From: Gemmatimonadota bacterium
GTDB lineage: Bacteria > Gemmatimonadota > Gemmatimonadetes > Longimicrobiales > Gaopeijiaceae
NCBI GenBank assembly: GCA_028873815.1
Contig: JAPPNN010000040.1
Span: 84,458 to 148,457, forward strand
DNA length: 64,000 bases
Direction: 5' to 3'
In this document: in pieces, positions 37,466 through 44,718 of the stretch
How positions within the stretch are numbered: the first letter of the stretch is position 1
Layout of the letters: each line of letters opens with the position of its first letter
The notes under the pieces: model-generated
Seen by the model: only the letters and a program-made list of their open reading frames with translations
Database searches by the model: none
What the model was told of the DNA's origin: nothing
Made by a program: the position numbers and the translations under genes

Positions 37466-37507
37466 TGGGCCTGGGTAGACTTGAACTACCGACCTCACGC
37501 TTATCAG
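37466..37507 (-). other. 3' half of a tRNA-Ile(GAU) gene; candidate attachment-site scar
   Basis: Read on the minus strand, this 42-base segment runs from the anticodon loop (CTGATAAGCG, with anticodon GAT) through GAGGTCGGTAGTTCAAGTC to the acceptor end CTACCCAGGCCCA. It is the 3' part of a tRNA-Ile. No 5' half adjoins it, so it is not a working gene. Tyrosine integrases commonly recombine in tRNA 3' ends and leave such a copy at the far edge of the element. From here the gene content switches from housekeeping and transport to defence-type genes. Confidence 0.75.
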
Positions 37508-37683
37508 CCAACCTAACGGAGGGCGTGAATCCCGGCAAGAAATCGTCTAAGTTCAATCTGGACTGCACGATCTGCCGTTCTTGCCGTTGGATGATGTCTG
37601 GATCTGCCGTACTCAAATAGCCGGAAAACGGCCTCAAATGGCTGGCATTTGGACGGACCGGCACGCCGGTCAAGCGGTCGTGG

Positions 37684-37938
37684 CTATCTTGCCCGCGGCG
37701 GGGTCTCTTCACCCGGAGGCGCGGCTCGTGACCCACCGGAACCGGTTGGGATCAGTGGAAGCTTGGCCTGCGGATCTTCGAACATGACATCTTCACGTTG
37801 AATGAGGTCAGCTTGAGCCATCAGCACTCTGGCCGCTTTGCGGCGGACATGCGCCTGAGCGACTAGATGGCGCCGCTCAAAGTCCCAAGCTTCGCCAGCT
37901 AGCTCGCGGGCGACCGTGCGTAGTTTCTCGATGCTCAT
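37684..37938 (-). CDS. Small hypothetical protein
   Basis: This possible 84-residue protein starts MSIEKLRTVARELAGEAWDF and is helical and charged in its first 55 residues, then Pro/Gly/Arg-rich. I do not recognise a family. It lies just inside the tRNA scar on the island side, on the same strand as the ImmA gene. It may not be real. Confidence 0.35.
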   Translation of the reverse strand: MSIEKLRTVARELAGEAWDFERRHLVAQAHVRRKAARVLMAQADLIQREDVMFEDPQAKLPLIPTGSGGSRAAPPGEETPPRAR

Positions 37939-38112
37939 CGTTGGAGAGGTCCTCCGGAAAGGGGGGTCAAATAGGTTCCCCCCTATGGTGCGACAACCCC
38001 ATCATCAACCGATCACGGCCGCGTTGCTACACCGTTCCACTCGAGCGGCAGCGACCCTGAGTGCCGATCCGTCCAGTGTCGGCTTTACCACCCCGTCGAC
38101 GGGTACGAGACG

Positions 38113-38928
38113 CTATGCCCAATCCCCTTCGGCTACGGCCCAGACCAGAGATAGCACTTGGGATTGGCGTGGGACCGCCAGCGTACTCTCAAATAGTTCA
38201 ACGGGCTGGCGTTGCTCGTTCTCAAGCCACGCGTACGGGTCGAGAGCTTCAGCTTCTTCGTTTGCCTCCTCACCGCTGAAGACCGCCTTCGCGTGACTCT
38301 CCACGGGTACCGGATCACCCCGCCACGGAATGCGGTAAACGAAACCCTTGGACTTCGCGACCCACTCGATGATCCCATCACGGGCGCATACGAGACTGCA
38401 TGAAGAGCGCGTGACCTCCACGTAACGAAGCGCAGCCGCCGTGCGAGAGACATCGTACATGTCCCGTTCCGCCAGTTCGCCGATCTCTCGGAAGTTGGGG
38501 TCTCGGCCTCGTGCGTCCTGGGAGAAAAGATGCCGAGGCATGAGCAACTCGGCCGCGAAGTCGTTCGCCTCCCGCTCGTGGAGGCTCCCACGGTGCGCTC
38601 CAGCTGTCATATCGGCGTCGCCGCACCGTCGGGTCGCGCGATTCTTGTGGGTTGGAATATGGTAGTGGCCGAGCTCATGGGCTATGGAAAACCGTCGCCG
38701 GCCGCGGTTCTGACCAGGCGCGAGCATGATGCCGGCGGGCGAGTCGGGGGCCGGCCTAACGAGGCAAGCGGTGTAGCCGGGTTCTCGGACCTCTGACTCG
38801 ACGACCTCAATGCCGTCGTCGGCGAGGATTGCATCCAGATCGCAAGCCCGCGCCCCGTCCGACAAACCACGTGCCCGCCGAAAGAGCTGGGCTACGCGCC
38901 GGCCGTTCCGACTTGGTCGGGTGGCCAT
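38113..38928 (-). CDS. ImmA/IrrE-family metallopeptidase
   Basis: This 271-residue protein carries the zinc motif H84-E-L-G-H88 (SIAHELGHYH) followed by EREANDFAAELLMP, which supplies the third ligand, typical of ImmA/IrrE. The C-terminal half is unlike characterised members. These proteases cleave a partner XRE repressor to switch on mobile-element or defence genes. The XRE gene is just upstream with a 3-base gap, so the two are an ImmR/ImmA-like switch. Confidence 0.9.
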   Translation of the reverse strand: MATRPSRNGRRVAQLFRRARGLSDGARACDLDAILADDGIEVVESEVREPGYTACLVRPAPDSPAGIMLAPGQNRGRRRFSIAHELGHYHIPTHKNRATRRCGDADMTAGAHRGSLHEREANDFAAELLMPRHLFSQDARGRDPNFREIGELAERDMYDVSRTAAALRYVEVTRSSCSLVCARDGIIEWVAKSKGFVYRIPWRGDPVPVESHAKAVFSGEEANEEAEALDPYAWLENEQRQPVELFESTLAVPRQSQVLSLVWAVAEGDWA

Positions 38929-38931
38929 GGC

Positions 38932-39255
38932 TCACCCCGACTTGGTGTGCTTCTGGCTGAGGTACTCCGCGAAGTGTCGGATCTCCTCCTTCGCCTCGTC
39001 CGGCAGACTTCGGTACTGGCGGAAGTGAACCTGCTCAGCGGGTGACAGCTCATCGACATCCCTTCCGAGGAGGTGCCCAGGGCTTACGCCCAAGGCACGA
39101 GCCAGCCTTCTCAGCATTCGGAACGACGGTTCGCGTTCACCCCGTTCCATCTGCGAAATCGCACTTTGGGAGGTGTTTAGAGCGCGGGCAAGCCCGCTTT
39201 GAGTCAGTCCCGCGTCGGTCCGGATTTCCTGCAACCGCCTGCCGAAATCGTTCAT
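38932..39255 (-). CDS. XRE-family HTH regulator
   Basis: This 107-residue repressor starts at 39255, where the homology begins: FGRRLQEIRTDAGLTQSGLA, ALNTSQSAISQMERGEREPS, FRMLRRLARALGVSPGHLLG. It is divergent from the ubiquitin-like operon and its promoter region is shared (39256-39443). With the ImmA-type protease it probably represses the operon until a stress signal triggers proteolysis (inference). Confidence 0.92.
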   Translation of the reverse strand: MNDFGRRLQEIRTDAGLTQSGLARALNTSQSAISQMERGEREPSFRMLRRLARALGVSPGHLLGRDVDELSPAEQVHFRQYRSLPDEAKEEIRHFAEYLSQKHTKSG

Positions 39256-39294
39256 GAGCCTGGATCCCAGAGGAAGAAGGGGGTTATCATCGTC

Positions 39295-39322
39295 TTGACA
39301 TCCATCGCGCACACGATATATT
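39295..39322 (+). promoter_or_regulatory. Consensus sigma-70 promoter for the ubiquitin-like operon
   Basis: TTGACA (39295-39300) and TATATT (39317-39322) are separated by 16 bases, a near-consensus promoter pointing to the operon beginning at 39444. A GGAG at 39431-39434 is the ribosome-binding site. The predicted leader is about 115 bases. The XRE gene begins 40 bases away on the other strand, so its product can bind here. Confidence 0.65.
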
Positions 39323-39443
39323 ACTCCCAGTGCTTGAAACCTATCGCTGGCTGTCCCGCGGTAGCAAGTCGCCGAGCACCATGAGGGTGTCGCGGCACGG
39401 GGCCGGACCCCGCATGGGCTCACCACACACGGAGTGTCGATTG

Positions 39444-39728
39444 ATGACTACGAAGCCTGACACGAAGCGCGCAGCGAAGCCTGACACGAAACCCGGGGGC
39501 GGGCCCTCGGTCACGTTCACGATCGACGGTGTAGAGTACACCACGGACGATCGACCCCAGAAGGTGGCAGATCTCCTGTGCCTGGCGGGTGTCGATCCGA
39601 AAGATCACGACCTCGGCCTGGTCGGTCCTCAAGGCACCGTGAGGAAGCTGCCCGATGACGATGACGTTCGCATCAAATCTGGCGATCGCTTCGTCACCAT
39701 CTACGACGGCACCACGCCGGTCGTCTGA
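39444..39728 (+). CDS. Multiubiquitin-type ubiquitin-like protein
   Basis: This 94-residue protein has a 25-residue Lys/Asp/Pro/Gly-rich tail (TKPDTKRAAKPDTKPGGG) and one beta-grasp domain: VTFTIDGVEYTTDDRPQKVA, DLLCLAGVDPKDHDLGLVGP, and SGDRFVTIYDG. This matches the bacterial 'multiubiquitin' domain found in ubiquitin-like conjugation operons. The C-terminus is GTTPVV, with no di-glycine, so if conjugated it would need processing or other chemistry. The next genes are an E2-like and an E1-like protein, spaced by 2 bases and coupled. Confidence 0.8.
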   Translation: MTTKPDTKRAAKPDTKPGGGPSVTFTIDGVEYTTDDRPQKVADLLCLAGVDPKDHDLGLVGPQGTVRKLPDDDDVRIKSGDRFVTIYDGTTPVV

Positions 39729-39730
39729 CG

Positions 39731-40075
39731 ATGACCGGGCTCGGAGGGTTCATGGCCGGGCTTGAGGAGCTCGGTCTCACACCGGAGCAGCGGGGTTCGC
39801 TCGTCGTCGTGAAACTGGATATCACCATCGCCGGACGCGCTGATCTAAGCGTCGTGGGCACCGATCCTGCGGGAGATTTCCCGAACATCCCTCCGCACTG
39901 GCTGCATCTCCGAAAGGAGCTAGCGTTGCCGGAAGAGACAGGTAGGTCTTCGCAGCTCGGAGACGGTTGGCGAAAGTGGAGCCGGCAGCATCCGAGCTGG
40001 AGAGGTGGAGACAACGCCGTTCAGGCATGGCTCGCCCACGCACGTTCGCTTCTTCTCATGGCGACGCTGGCGTGA
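39731..40075 (+). CDS. Prokaryotic E2-like protein without cysteine
   Basis: This 114-residue protein matches the prokaryotic E2 family seen next to multiubiquitin genes: a strand VVKLDI then PNIPPHWLHLRKEL, GDGWRKWSRQHPSW and an end helix AVQAWLAHARSLLL. There is no cysteine anywhere in the sequence, so the usual E2 thioester cannot form; it may be a scaffold or act by other chemistry. The start at 39731 lies 2 bases after the Ubl stop, with an alternative ATG at 39752. Its stop overlaps the GTG (40072) proposed for the next gene. Confidence 0.72.
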   Translation: MTGLGGFMAGLEELGLTPEQRGSLVVVKLDITIAGRADLSVVGTDPAGDFPNIPPHWLHLRKELALPEETGRSSQLGDGWRKWSRQHPSWRGGDNAVQAWLAHARSLLLMATLA

Positions 40076-41580
40076 GCGTGCGTCGGTCGGTCGCGATGAC
40101 CGGATCCACAGAGGCGGAGTTCGCAGAACACCTGCTCCGGGACGATGGCCAGGAGGACCTGTGTTTTGGGGCTTGGCGGCCATCGACCGGTCGGCAGAGG
40201 CGGACGGCAATACTGCATCAGGCGATCCTCCCACGGCGTGGCGACCGGCTCGTCCATGGCAATGCATCGTTCGAACCCGCATATACGCTCAGGGCCGCCC
40301 AGGAAGCCGCTGCGGCCGGTTGCGGGCTAGCCTTCATGCACAGCCATCCGAAGGGCGACGGTTGGCAGTCGCTGAACGAGACGGATCGGATCGCGGAGAG
40401 TCGAATAGCAAACGTAGCCCGCGAGTTGACCGGGCTTCCTCTGGTCGGTCTCACCCTCGCGGGAGATCGGTGCTGGTCGGCGCGCGTGTGGGAAGGTGCC
40501 GGCCGCGAGGTCACTCCCGTGTCCTGCGAGACCGTGAGGACGGTCGGTGCCACCTTCGGAGCTACCTTCGACGACAGCATCCTGCCAGTGCCCCAGCCTT
40601 CGGAAATGCAGGATCGCACCGTTCACACCTGGGGCGAGGAAATCCAGGCGAAGATTGCCCGCCTGAGGGTGGCGGTAGCCGGAGTGGGGAGTGTTGGGAT
40701 GGCAATTGCCGACGTACTCGCCCGTACGGGGATCGAGTGCGTCGGCGTGTTCGATTTCGACACCGTTGAGTCAATCAACCTCGATCGACTTCGTGGTGCA
40801 TCGCGCTTGGATGCGTTTCTCAGGAGATCAAAGGCCGATGTAGCTCGGCGGCTGTTGGCTGATGGATCGACTGCAGCAACGCCAAGACATGAGGTTCAGG
40901 AGTTGAGCATCTGCGAGCCCCAAGGCCTGACCCGACTACTCGACTTCGATCTCATCTTCTCCTGCGTTGACCGGCCGTGGCCCCGGCACGTCCTCAACCT
41001 GATTGCTTACACGGACCTCATCCCGGTCGTCGAAGGCGGGATGAGTGCGTTTCAGAATGTGGACGGATCACTGCGCAACGCGTACTGGAGCTCCACTGTG
41101 GTGAGACCCGGTCGTCCCTGCCTGGTGTGCCTGGGGCAGTATGATCCAGCGCTCGTCCAAGTCGAGCGCGACGGCAGTCTCGACGACCCGAGCTACATCG
41201 CCAACCTCCCCGCGGATTCGCCGCTTCGACGGCGGGAGAATGTAGCGGCGATCTCCACCTCAGTGGCGGCCGCCTTGCTGGAGCAGTTCATCGCGTACGT
41301 GGCTCGTCCATCCGGATTCGGAGATCCTGGTCCTCTCCGATTCAGCCTTCGCGACCACAGTGTGAAGCGACTGGACACAGCTTGTCGCGCTGGGTGTCCG
41401 TATCCTCTGCACGTCGGCGATGGGGACGTTCGGCTCGATCCAGCTGGGTCGCACGCTGCGGCGGAGCAGGCCCGACGGGCGCGATCAACTGTGCCGGTCA
41501 AGGTTGCCATGCTGCGGGTGCTGGCCGCTGGACATCACGCGCTCGGGGAGCGACTGGCCAGATTCGCACAACAATTCTGA
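40072..41580 (+). CDS. JAB/MPN deubiquitinase-like plus ThiF/E1-like fusion
   Basis: This is a 502-residue protein (start GTG 40072 by a 4-base coupling to the E2-like gene; ATG at 40096 is the alternative). Residues about 30-165 are a JAB/JAMM domain with H90-S-H92 in MHSHPKGDGWQSLNETD; the third ligand is probably D105 or E103, because the spacing differs from the standard HxH-x10-D. Residues about 190-460 are a ThiF-type adenylation fold with nucleotide loop G204-V-G-S-V-G209, FDFDTVESINLDRL, and a zinc site C350/C353 (CLVC) and C438/C442 (CRAGC). It would activate the Ubl and cleave it. Confidence 0.85.
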   Translation: MSVRRSVAMTGSTEAEFAEHLLRDDGQEDLCFGAWRPSTGRQRRTAILHQAILPRRGDRLVHGNASFEPAYTLRAAQEAAAAGCGLAFMHSHPKGDGWQSLNETDRIAESRIANVARELTGLPLVGLTLAGDRCWSARVWEGAGREVTPVSCETVRTVGATFGATFDDSILPVPQPSEMQDRTVHTWGEEIQAKIARLRVAVAGVGSVGMAIADVLARTGIECVGVFDFDTVESINLDRLRGASRLDAFLRRSKADVARRLLADGSTAATPRHEVQELSICEPQGLTRLLDFDLIFSCVDRPWPRHVLNLIAYTDLIPVVEGGMSAFQNVDGSLRNAYWSSTVVRPGRPCLVCLGQYDPALVQVERDGSLDDPSYIANLPADSPLRRRENVAAISTSVAAALLEQFIAYVARPSGFGDPGPLRFSLRDHSVKRLDTACRAGCPYPLHVGDGDVRLDPAGSHAAAEQARRARSTVPVKVAMLRVLAAGHHALGERLARFAQQF

Positions 41581-41595
41581 CGAGTCCGAATCACT

Positions 41596-43050
41596 TCACT
41601 CGCCTGGTCCCTGAGCTCGTCGCAGCCTGTGTTCACCAAGCTGGTGCTGGAACCGGCGGGCCACATGGCCACCGGTTTCGCCACCCTGCGCTGCGGTCCA
41701 GAGGTCATGAAGGTCCTCTAGCGCCAAAACCACAACATCGTCACGCGCGGCCTTCTCCACCTCGACCGTGGACAGCGCCGCGCGCGGTCTGGCAGTCGCG
41801 AGGACCGCGACCACTTCGCTGTCAGGGAGTTGGCTCCGTACATCCTCTGACCGAGCGATGAGCTTGCCCAGTTTACCGCCGCCGTCCGGTGGCCCGACCG
41901 TACATTCGACCGCCAGAATCGTGGAAGAGCCGGGGTCATGAGCGAGGTGGTCTACAGCGTTTCCCATCCCCTTCTGAGCGCTCAGGGGGTCTACTTGGAA
42001 CCCCAGGAAGAAGAGGAGTAGACCCACGGCAGTCTCGAATTCCTTCGCATTCCGCCATTCCTCGTCCCCGAGCTTCTCGAGGAACGCGTGACCGCTTCGG
42101 TCGAAGACTTTGTGCGCTCTCATCCGCGGATTGGAGCCCGCCAGGGGCACGGATACGCAGTCCACGCATCTGTCCCCGATGAGAATGAAGAGCGTAGCGG
42201 TGTCATCGCCTTTTCGAATCGGAACGTCCAGTTGGGAGTGGAGACCAGATCCCTCCTGCTTCCATTCGTGTTCACTGAGCTTGGTTGATCCGTGACGAAC
42301 AGGCTCTCCCGCCGTCCCTAGGGTCCAGACAATCTCTGCCCTAGCCACAAAGACCTCTGCGGCAGCCCGCAAGGCTATGGTCAGGCGTTCGGACGTAGAC
42401 GCTACACGCTCGCGATCAAAGCGCACGGCTAGGGGCGCGATCAGCTCGACGACAGTGGTGTTGCCCTGGATCTCAAGGCCTCGCGGCCGAGAGCAGAACC
42501 TGCGCACCAAGTCGGGCAGTCCATCGTAGGCGTTCGGCCCGCCACGAATCATGCCGTCCAACTCGAAGGGATCGCGCCCGGCCTGCCTCACGACATCGAA
42601 GATCGTGGAACCATAGCCTACGAGCGTGTGACTGCTCCACAGGTCGTACTCGGCATTCTGGTACGAGGCGGCCAACTCGCTGAAGCAGTATCTCAGATCA
42701 ACCGTAGGCTGACCCGACTTCTGGACGTATCTGACGGAGCGCGGGCGCAGCTTCGCCACACCATCGGCGATTCCGCACACCACAGCAGACAAATCCGCAA
42801 TGGGACGAACGACTTGCCAAGCCCGGAAGTCTCGCCGGTCGACGGCAGAGCGTCGCGGCACCGACCGAGGCGTTCGGTGGTCTAGGAAGCCTCGGGTGAC
42901 AAGGTTCACCCAAAGGCGACCGCTCCGGAAAGCACAGAAGCGCAAATCGATCGATTCCCAGAACCCGGAGCCGTCTACCAGATTCAAGAAGCGATCCGCA
43001 GCTCCCTCAGTTGCCCGTGAGGGTTCTTCCTGTAACATCAGATCCTCCAT
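41596..43050 (-). CDS. Unknown protein with possible C-terminal PD-(D/E)XK-like domain
   Basis: This 484-residue protein is convergent with the ubiquitin-like operon (16 bases apart). I recognise no family. The N-terminal 330 residues are mixed alpha/beta with several His/Arg-rich segments. From about residue 340, ETAVGLLLFFLGFQVDPLSA, then VDHLAHD (D367) and TILAVECTVGP (E382) followed by a Gly/Lys-rich KLGKLIARSE helix resemble the D...ExK-type core of endonuclease-fold proteins, but the Lys is displaced and the site is uncertain. As the only gene between the operon and the next module it could be a partner or an unrelated defence gene. Confidence 0.6.
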   Translation of the reverse strand: MEDLMLQEEPSRATEGAADRFLNLVDGSGFWESIDLRFCAFRSGRLWVNLVTRGFLDHRTPRSVPRRSAVDRRDFRAWQVVRPIADLSAVVCGIADGVAKLRPRSVRYVQKSGQPTVDLRYCFSELAASYQNAEYDLWSSHTLVGYGSTIFDVVRQAGRDPFELDGMIRGGPNAYDGLPDLVRRFCSRPRGLEIQGNTTVVELIAPLAVRFDRERVASTSERLTIALRAAAEVFVARAEIVWTLGTAGEPVRHGSTKLSEHEWKQEGSGLHSQLDVPIRKGDDTATLFILIGDRCVDCVSVPLAGSNPRMRAHKVFDRSGHAFLEKLGDEEWRNAKEFETAVGLLLFFLGFQVDPLSAQKGMGNAVDHLAHDPGSSTILAVECTVGPPDGGGKLGKLIARSEDVRSQLPDSEVVAVLATARPRAALSTVEVEKAARDDVVVLALEDLHDLWTAAQGGETGGHVARRFQHQLGEHRLRRAQGPGE

Positions 43051-43623
43051 GGTCCTCGGCGGGCTTCGAGCATCAGCCCAGATGTTGGGACTCTAACACC
43101 ATGCGACGTGGGGTGACCGTGCGGAGGGACGAGTGCGAATCGGCGTGGCCTATTCGTTCGGCCGCTCCGTCTGGGTCCGATCAGAGGACGAAACGGAGAA
43201 GGACCCCCGTCACCCTTCAGGGCTCCCGCCATCCCCAGCGCCCATCCGAGACCAAGGAGATCGTACCCCTTAACTGGGTCGACAGGCAGCTGGAACCGAT
43301 TCGCTGGTGCGCGTCAGAACCGCTGGAGAGGCCGCGCACCACCCTGCGGGGCACCTCGTTGGCGGCTGGGTTCGCGTGGCTGCCTTCGGGGTGATGGGGG
43401 CGCATGGTCGCGCGCTCCATGAGCCATGCGGGTGACCGGCCGGTTGCTGGATCTGCTCTTGACAACCCGCTTATATTGCGCTTTCAGCGCTTGGGCGCTC
43501 ACGGGTGCGGTAGCTCCGACACCGCGACCCCCGCAGCGAGAACCGGATGAGAAACCTGATCGGGGTGAATCGGTCTCCACGTCCCAGACTATCCCGACGC
43601 ATCCAACCTAGCCCGGGACTTCG
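43051..43623. other. Intergenic region, no recognisable gene
   Basis: This 573-base stretch holds a TTGACA and a TATATT at 43460-43480 that are only 7 bases apart, too close for a standard promoter. An imperfect GCGCTT/AAGCGC-type dyad lies next to them. No ORF with a known pattern is seen. Confidence 0.45.
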
Positions 43624-43626
43624 GTG

Positions 43627-44193
43627 ATGGCTCTGACTCGACAGGACCTTCTGCTCCTACTGCTGTACGCCCCGACACCCGACTCCGCGAGTATCGCAGG
43701 CCGAACCCGTCTGGCCAAGATCATGTTCATCTTCAGGGAAGAGGCATGGGAGGAGTCCGGATTCGAGGACGTTCTGCCGCAAGGGGAGCTTCCCGAGTTT
43801 GCTCCCTGGCGTTTTGGTCCCTTCTCGAAGGAGCTTTCGCAGGACGTCAGTTTCTTCACCCGCATCGGCTTCGTGGATGCGCACGTACCGGACAACCAGC
43901 CGCAGGCTACACGGTCCTTCGAGCGCGCGTTCTGGCTCGACGAGGACCCCGAAGGAGAGGAACCAAGGCTGGACAGGTTCGTCGTGGAGGAATTCACCCT
44001 AACCGAGCTTGGCACCCGATACGTGGAGGACGACGGTCTCTGGGATACCCTGTCCAAGGGGCAGCAGGAAGCGCTGATCCATCTCAAGCACCGTTTCACG
44101 AACGTCCCTCTTCGTGATGTGCTCCGGTACGTCTATACCCGTTACCCAGAGAGCGCGACGCGGTCGGAGATCATTGACAAGGTCTTGCGCTAG
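43627..44193 (+). CDS. YwgA-like/DUF4065-type protein
   Basis: This 188-189-residue protein (GTG 43624 or ATG 43627) reads RTRLAKIMFIFREEAWEESG, FAPWRFGPFSKELSQDVSFF, TRIGFV: the L.K..YL...W..GPFS.E...D...L...G pattern of YwgA and SocA/Panacea-type proteins. The latter are antitoxins or adaptors for proteolysis. It precedes a small nuclease-like and a TGT-like gene by 84 bases, so it is probably the first gene of that module. Confidence 0.65.
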   Translation: MALTRQDLLLLLLYAPTPDSASIAGRTRLAKIMFIFREEAWEESGFEDVLPQGELPEFAPWRFGPFSKELSQDVSFFTRIGFVDAHVPDNQPQATRSFERAFWLDEDPEGEEPRLDRFVVEEFTLTELGTRYVEDDGLWDTLSKGQQEALIHLKHRFTNVPLRDVLRYVYTRYPESATRSEIIDKVLR

Positions 44194-44277
44194 CGCGATG
44201 CGTCCGGGCTACCTCCACCTGTGCTAGGCAACCGCTTTCAGTCTCGTTGCGCTACGCGCGACACGGTCCGGTAAGCC

Positions 44278-44718
44278 GTGTCTACGTCCGAGCCTCACCT
44301 GCCCGTAGTCCCCGAAACCGAACGTCTCATGGTGGAGATGACGGAGGCGGTTCTGCGTGAGCGGGAGATCGAGTACGCGCTTGAGGTACCGTTGTTGTTC
44401 TTCTACATCGACCTCGTTTTCCGTGACGGTGAGGGCGAACTCGTCGCCGTAGAGTTCAAACTCCACGACTGGCGTCGCGGGATCGCGCAGGCCAAGGGGC
44501 ACGAACTCGGGGCCTCCCGGATGTACGTCTGCCTACCAGCCCCCCGGGTCACCGAAAAGTGTAGGGAGGCGGCACGGGAGGCTGGGGTGGGGGTGCTCGC
44601 GTGGTCGCCCGCGGAGCCTTTATATGAGGACGTGCCCGCACTGAGGTCGAATATCCTGGTGGATGTCGTCCAGGACTGGCTCGAAGACTCGTTCATGCGC
44701 AGGGTCGTCCATGTCTAG
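44278..44718 (+). CDS. Small PD-(D/E)XK-like protein
   Basis: This 146-residue protein shows a PD-(D/E)XK core: D45 in FYIDLVFRD, E59-F-K61 in LVAVEFKLHDWRRG, then a helix IAQAKGHELGAS and strand RMYVCLPAP. That order (D, ExK, helix, strand) suits a minimal nuclease or a related inactive fold. Its stop lies 8 bases inside the next gene, so the two are translationally coupled. Confidence 0.7.
   Translation: MSTSEPHLPVVPETERLMVEMTEAVLREREIEYALEVPLLFFYIDLVFRDGEGELVAVEFKLHDWRRGIAQAKGHELGASRMYVCLPAPRVTEKCREAAREAGVGVLAWSPAEPLYEDVPALRSNILVDVVQDWLEDSFMRRVVHV

Noticed and set aside
37466..37507. Working tRNA-Ile gene
   Set aside because: Only the 3' half is present; there is no acceptor or D-arm on the 5' side.
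43460..43480. TTGACA and TATATT promoter
   Set aside because: The spacing is only 7 bases, far from 16-18.
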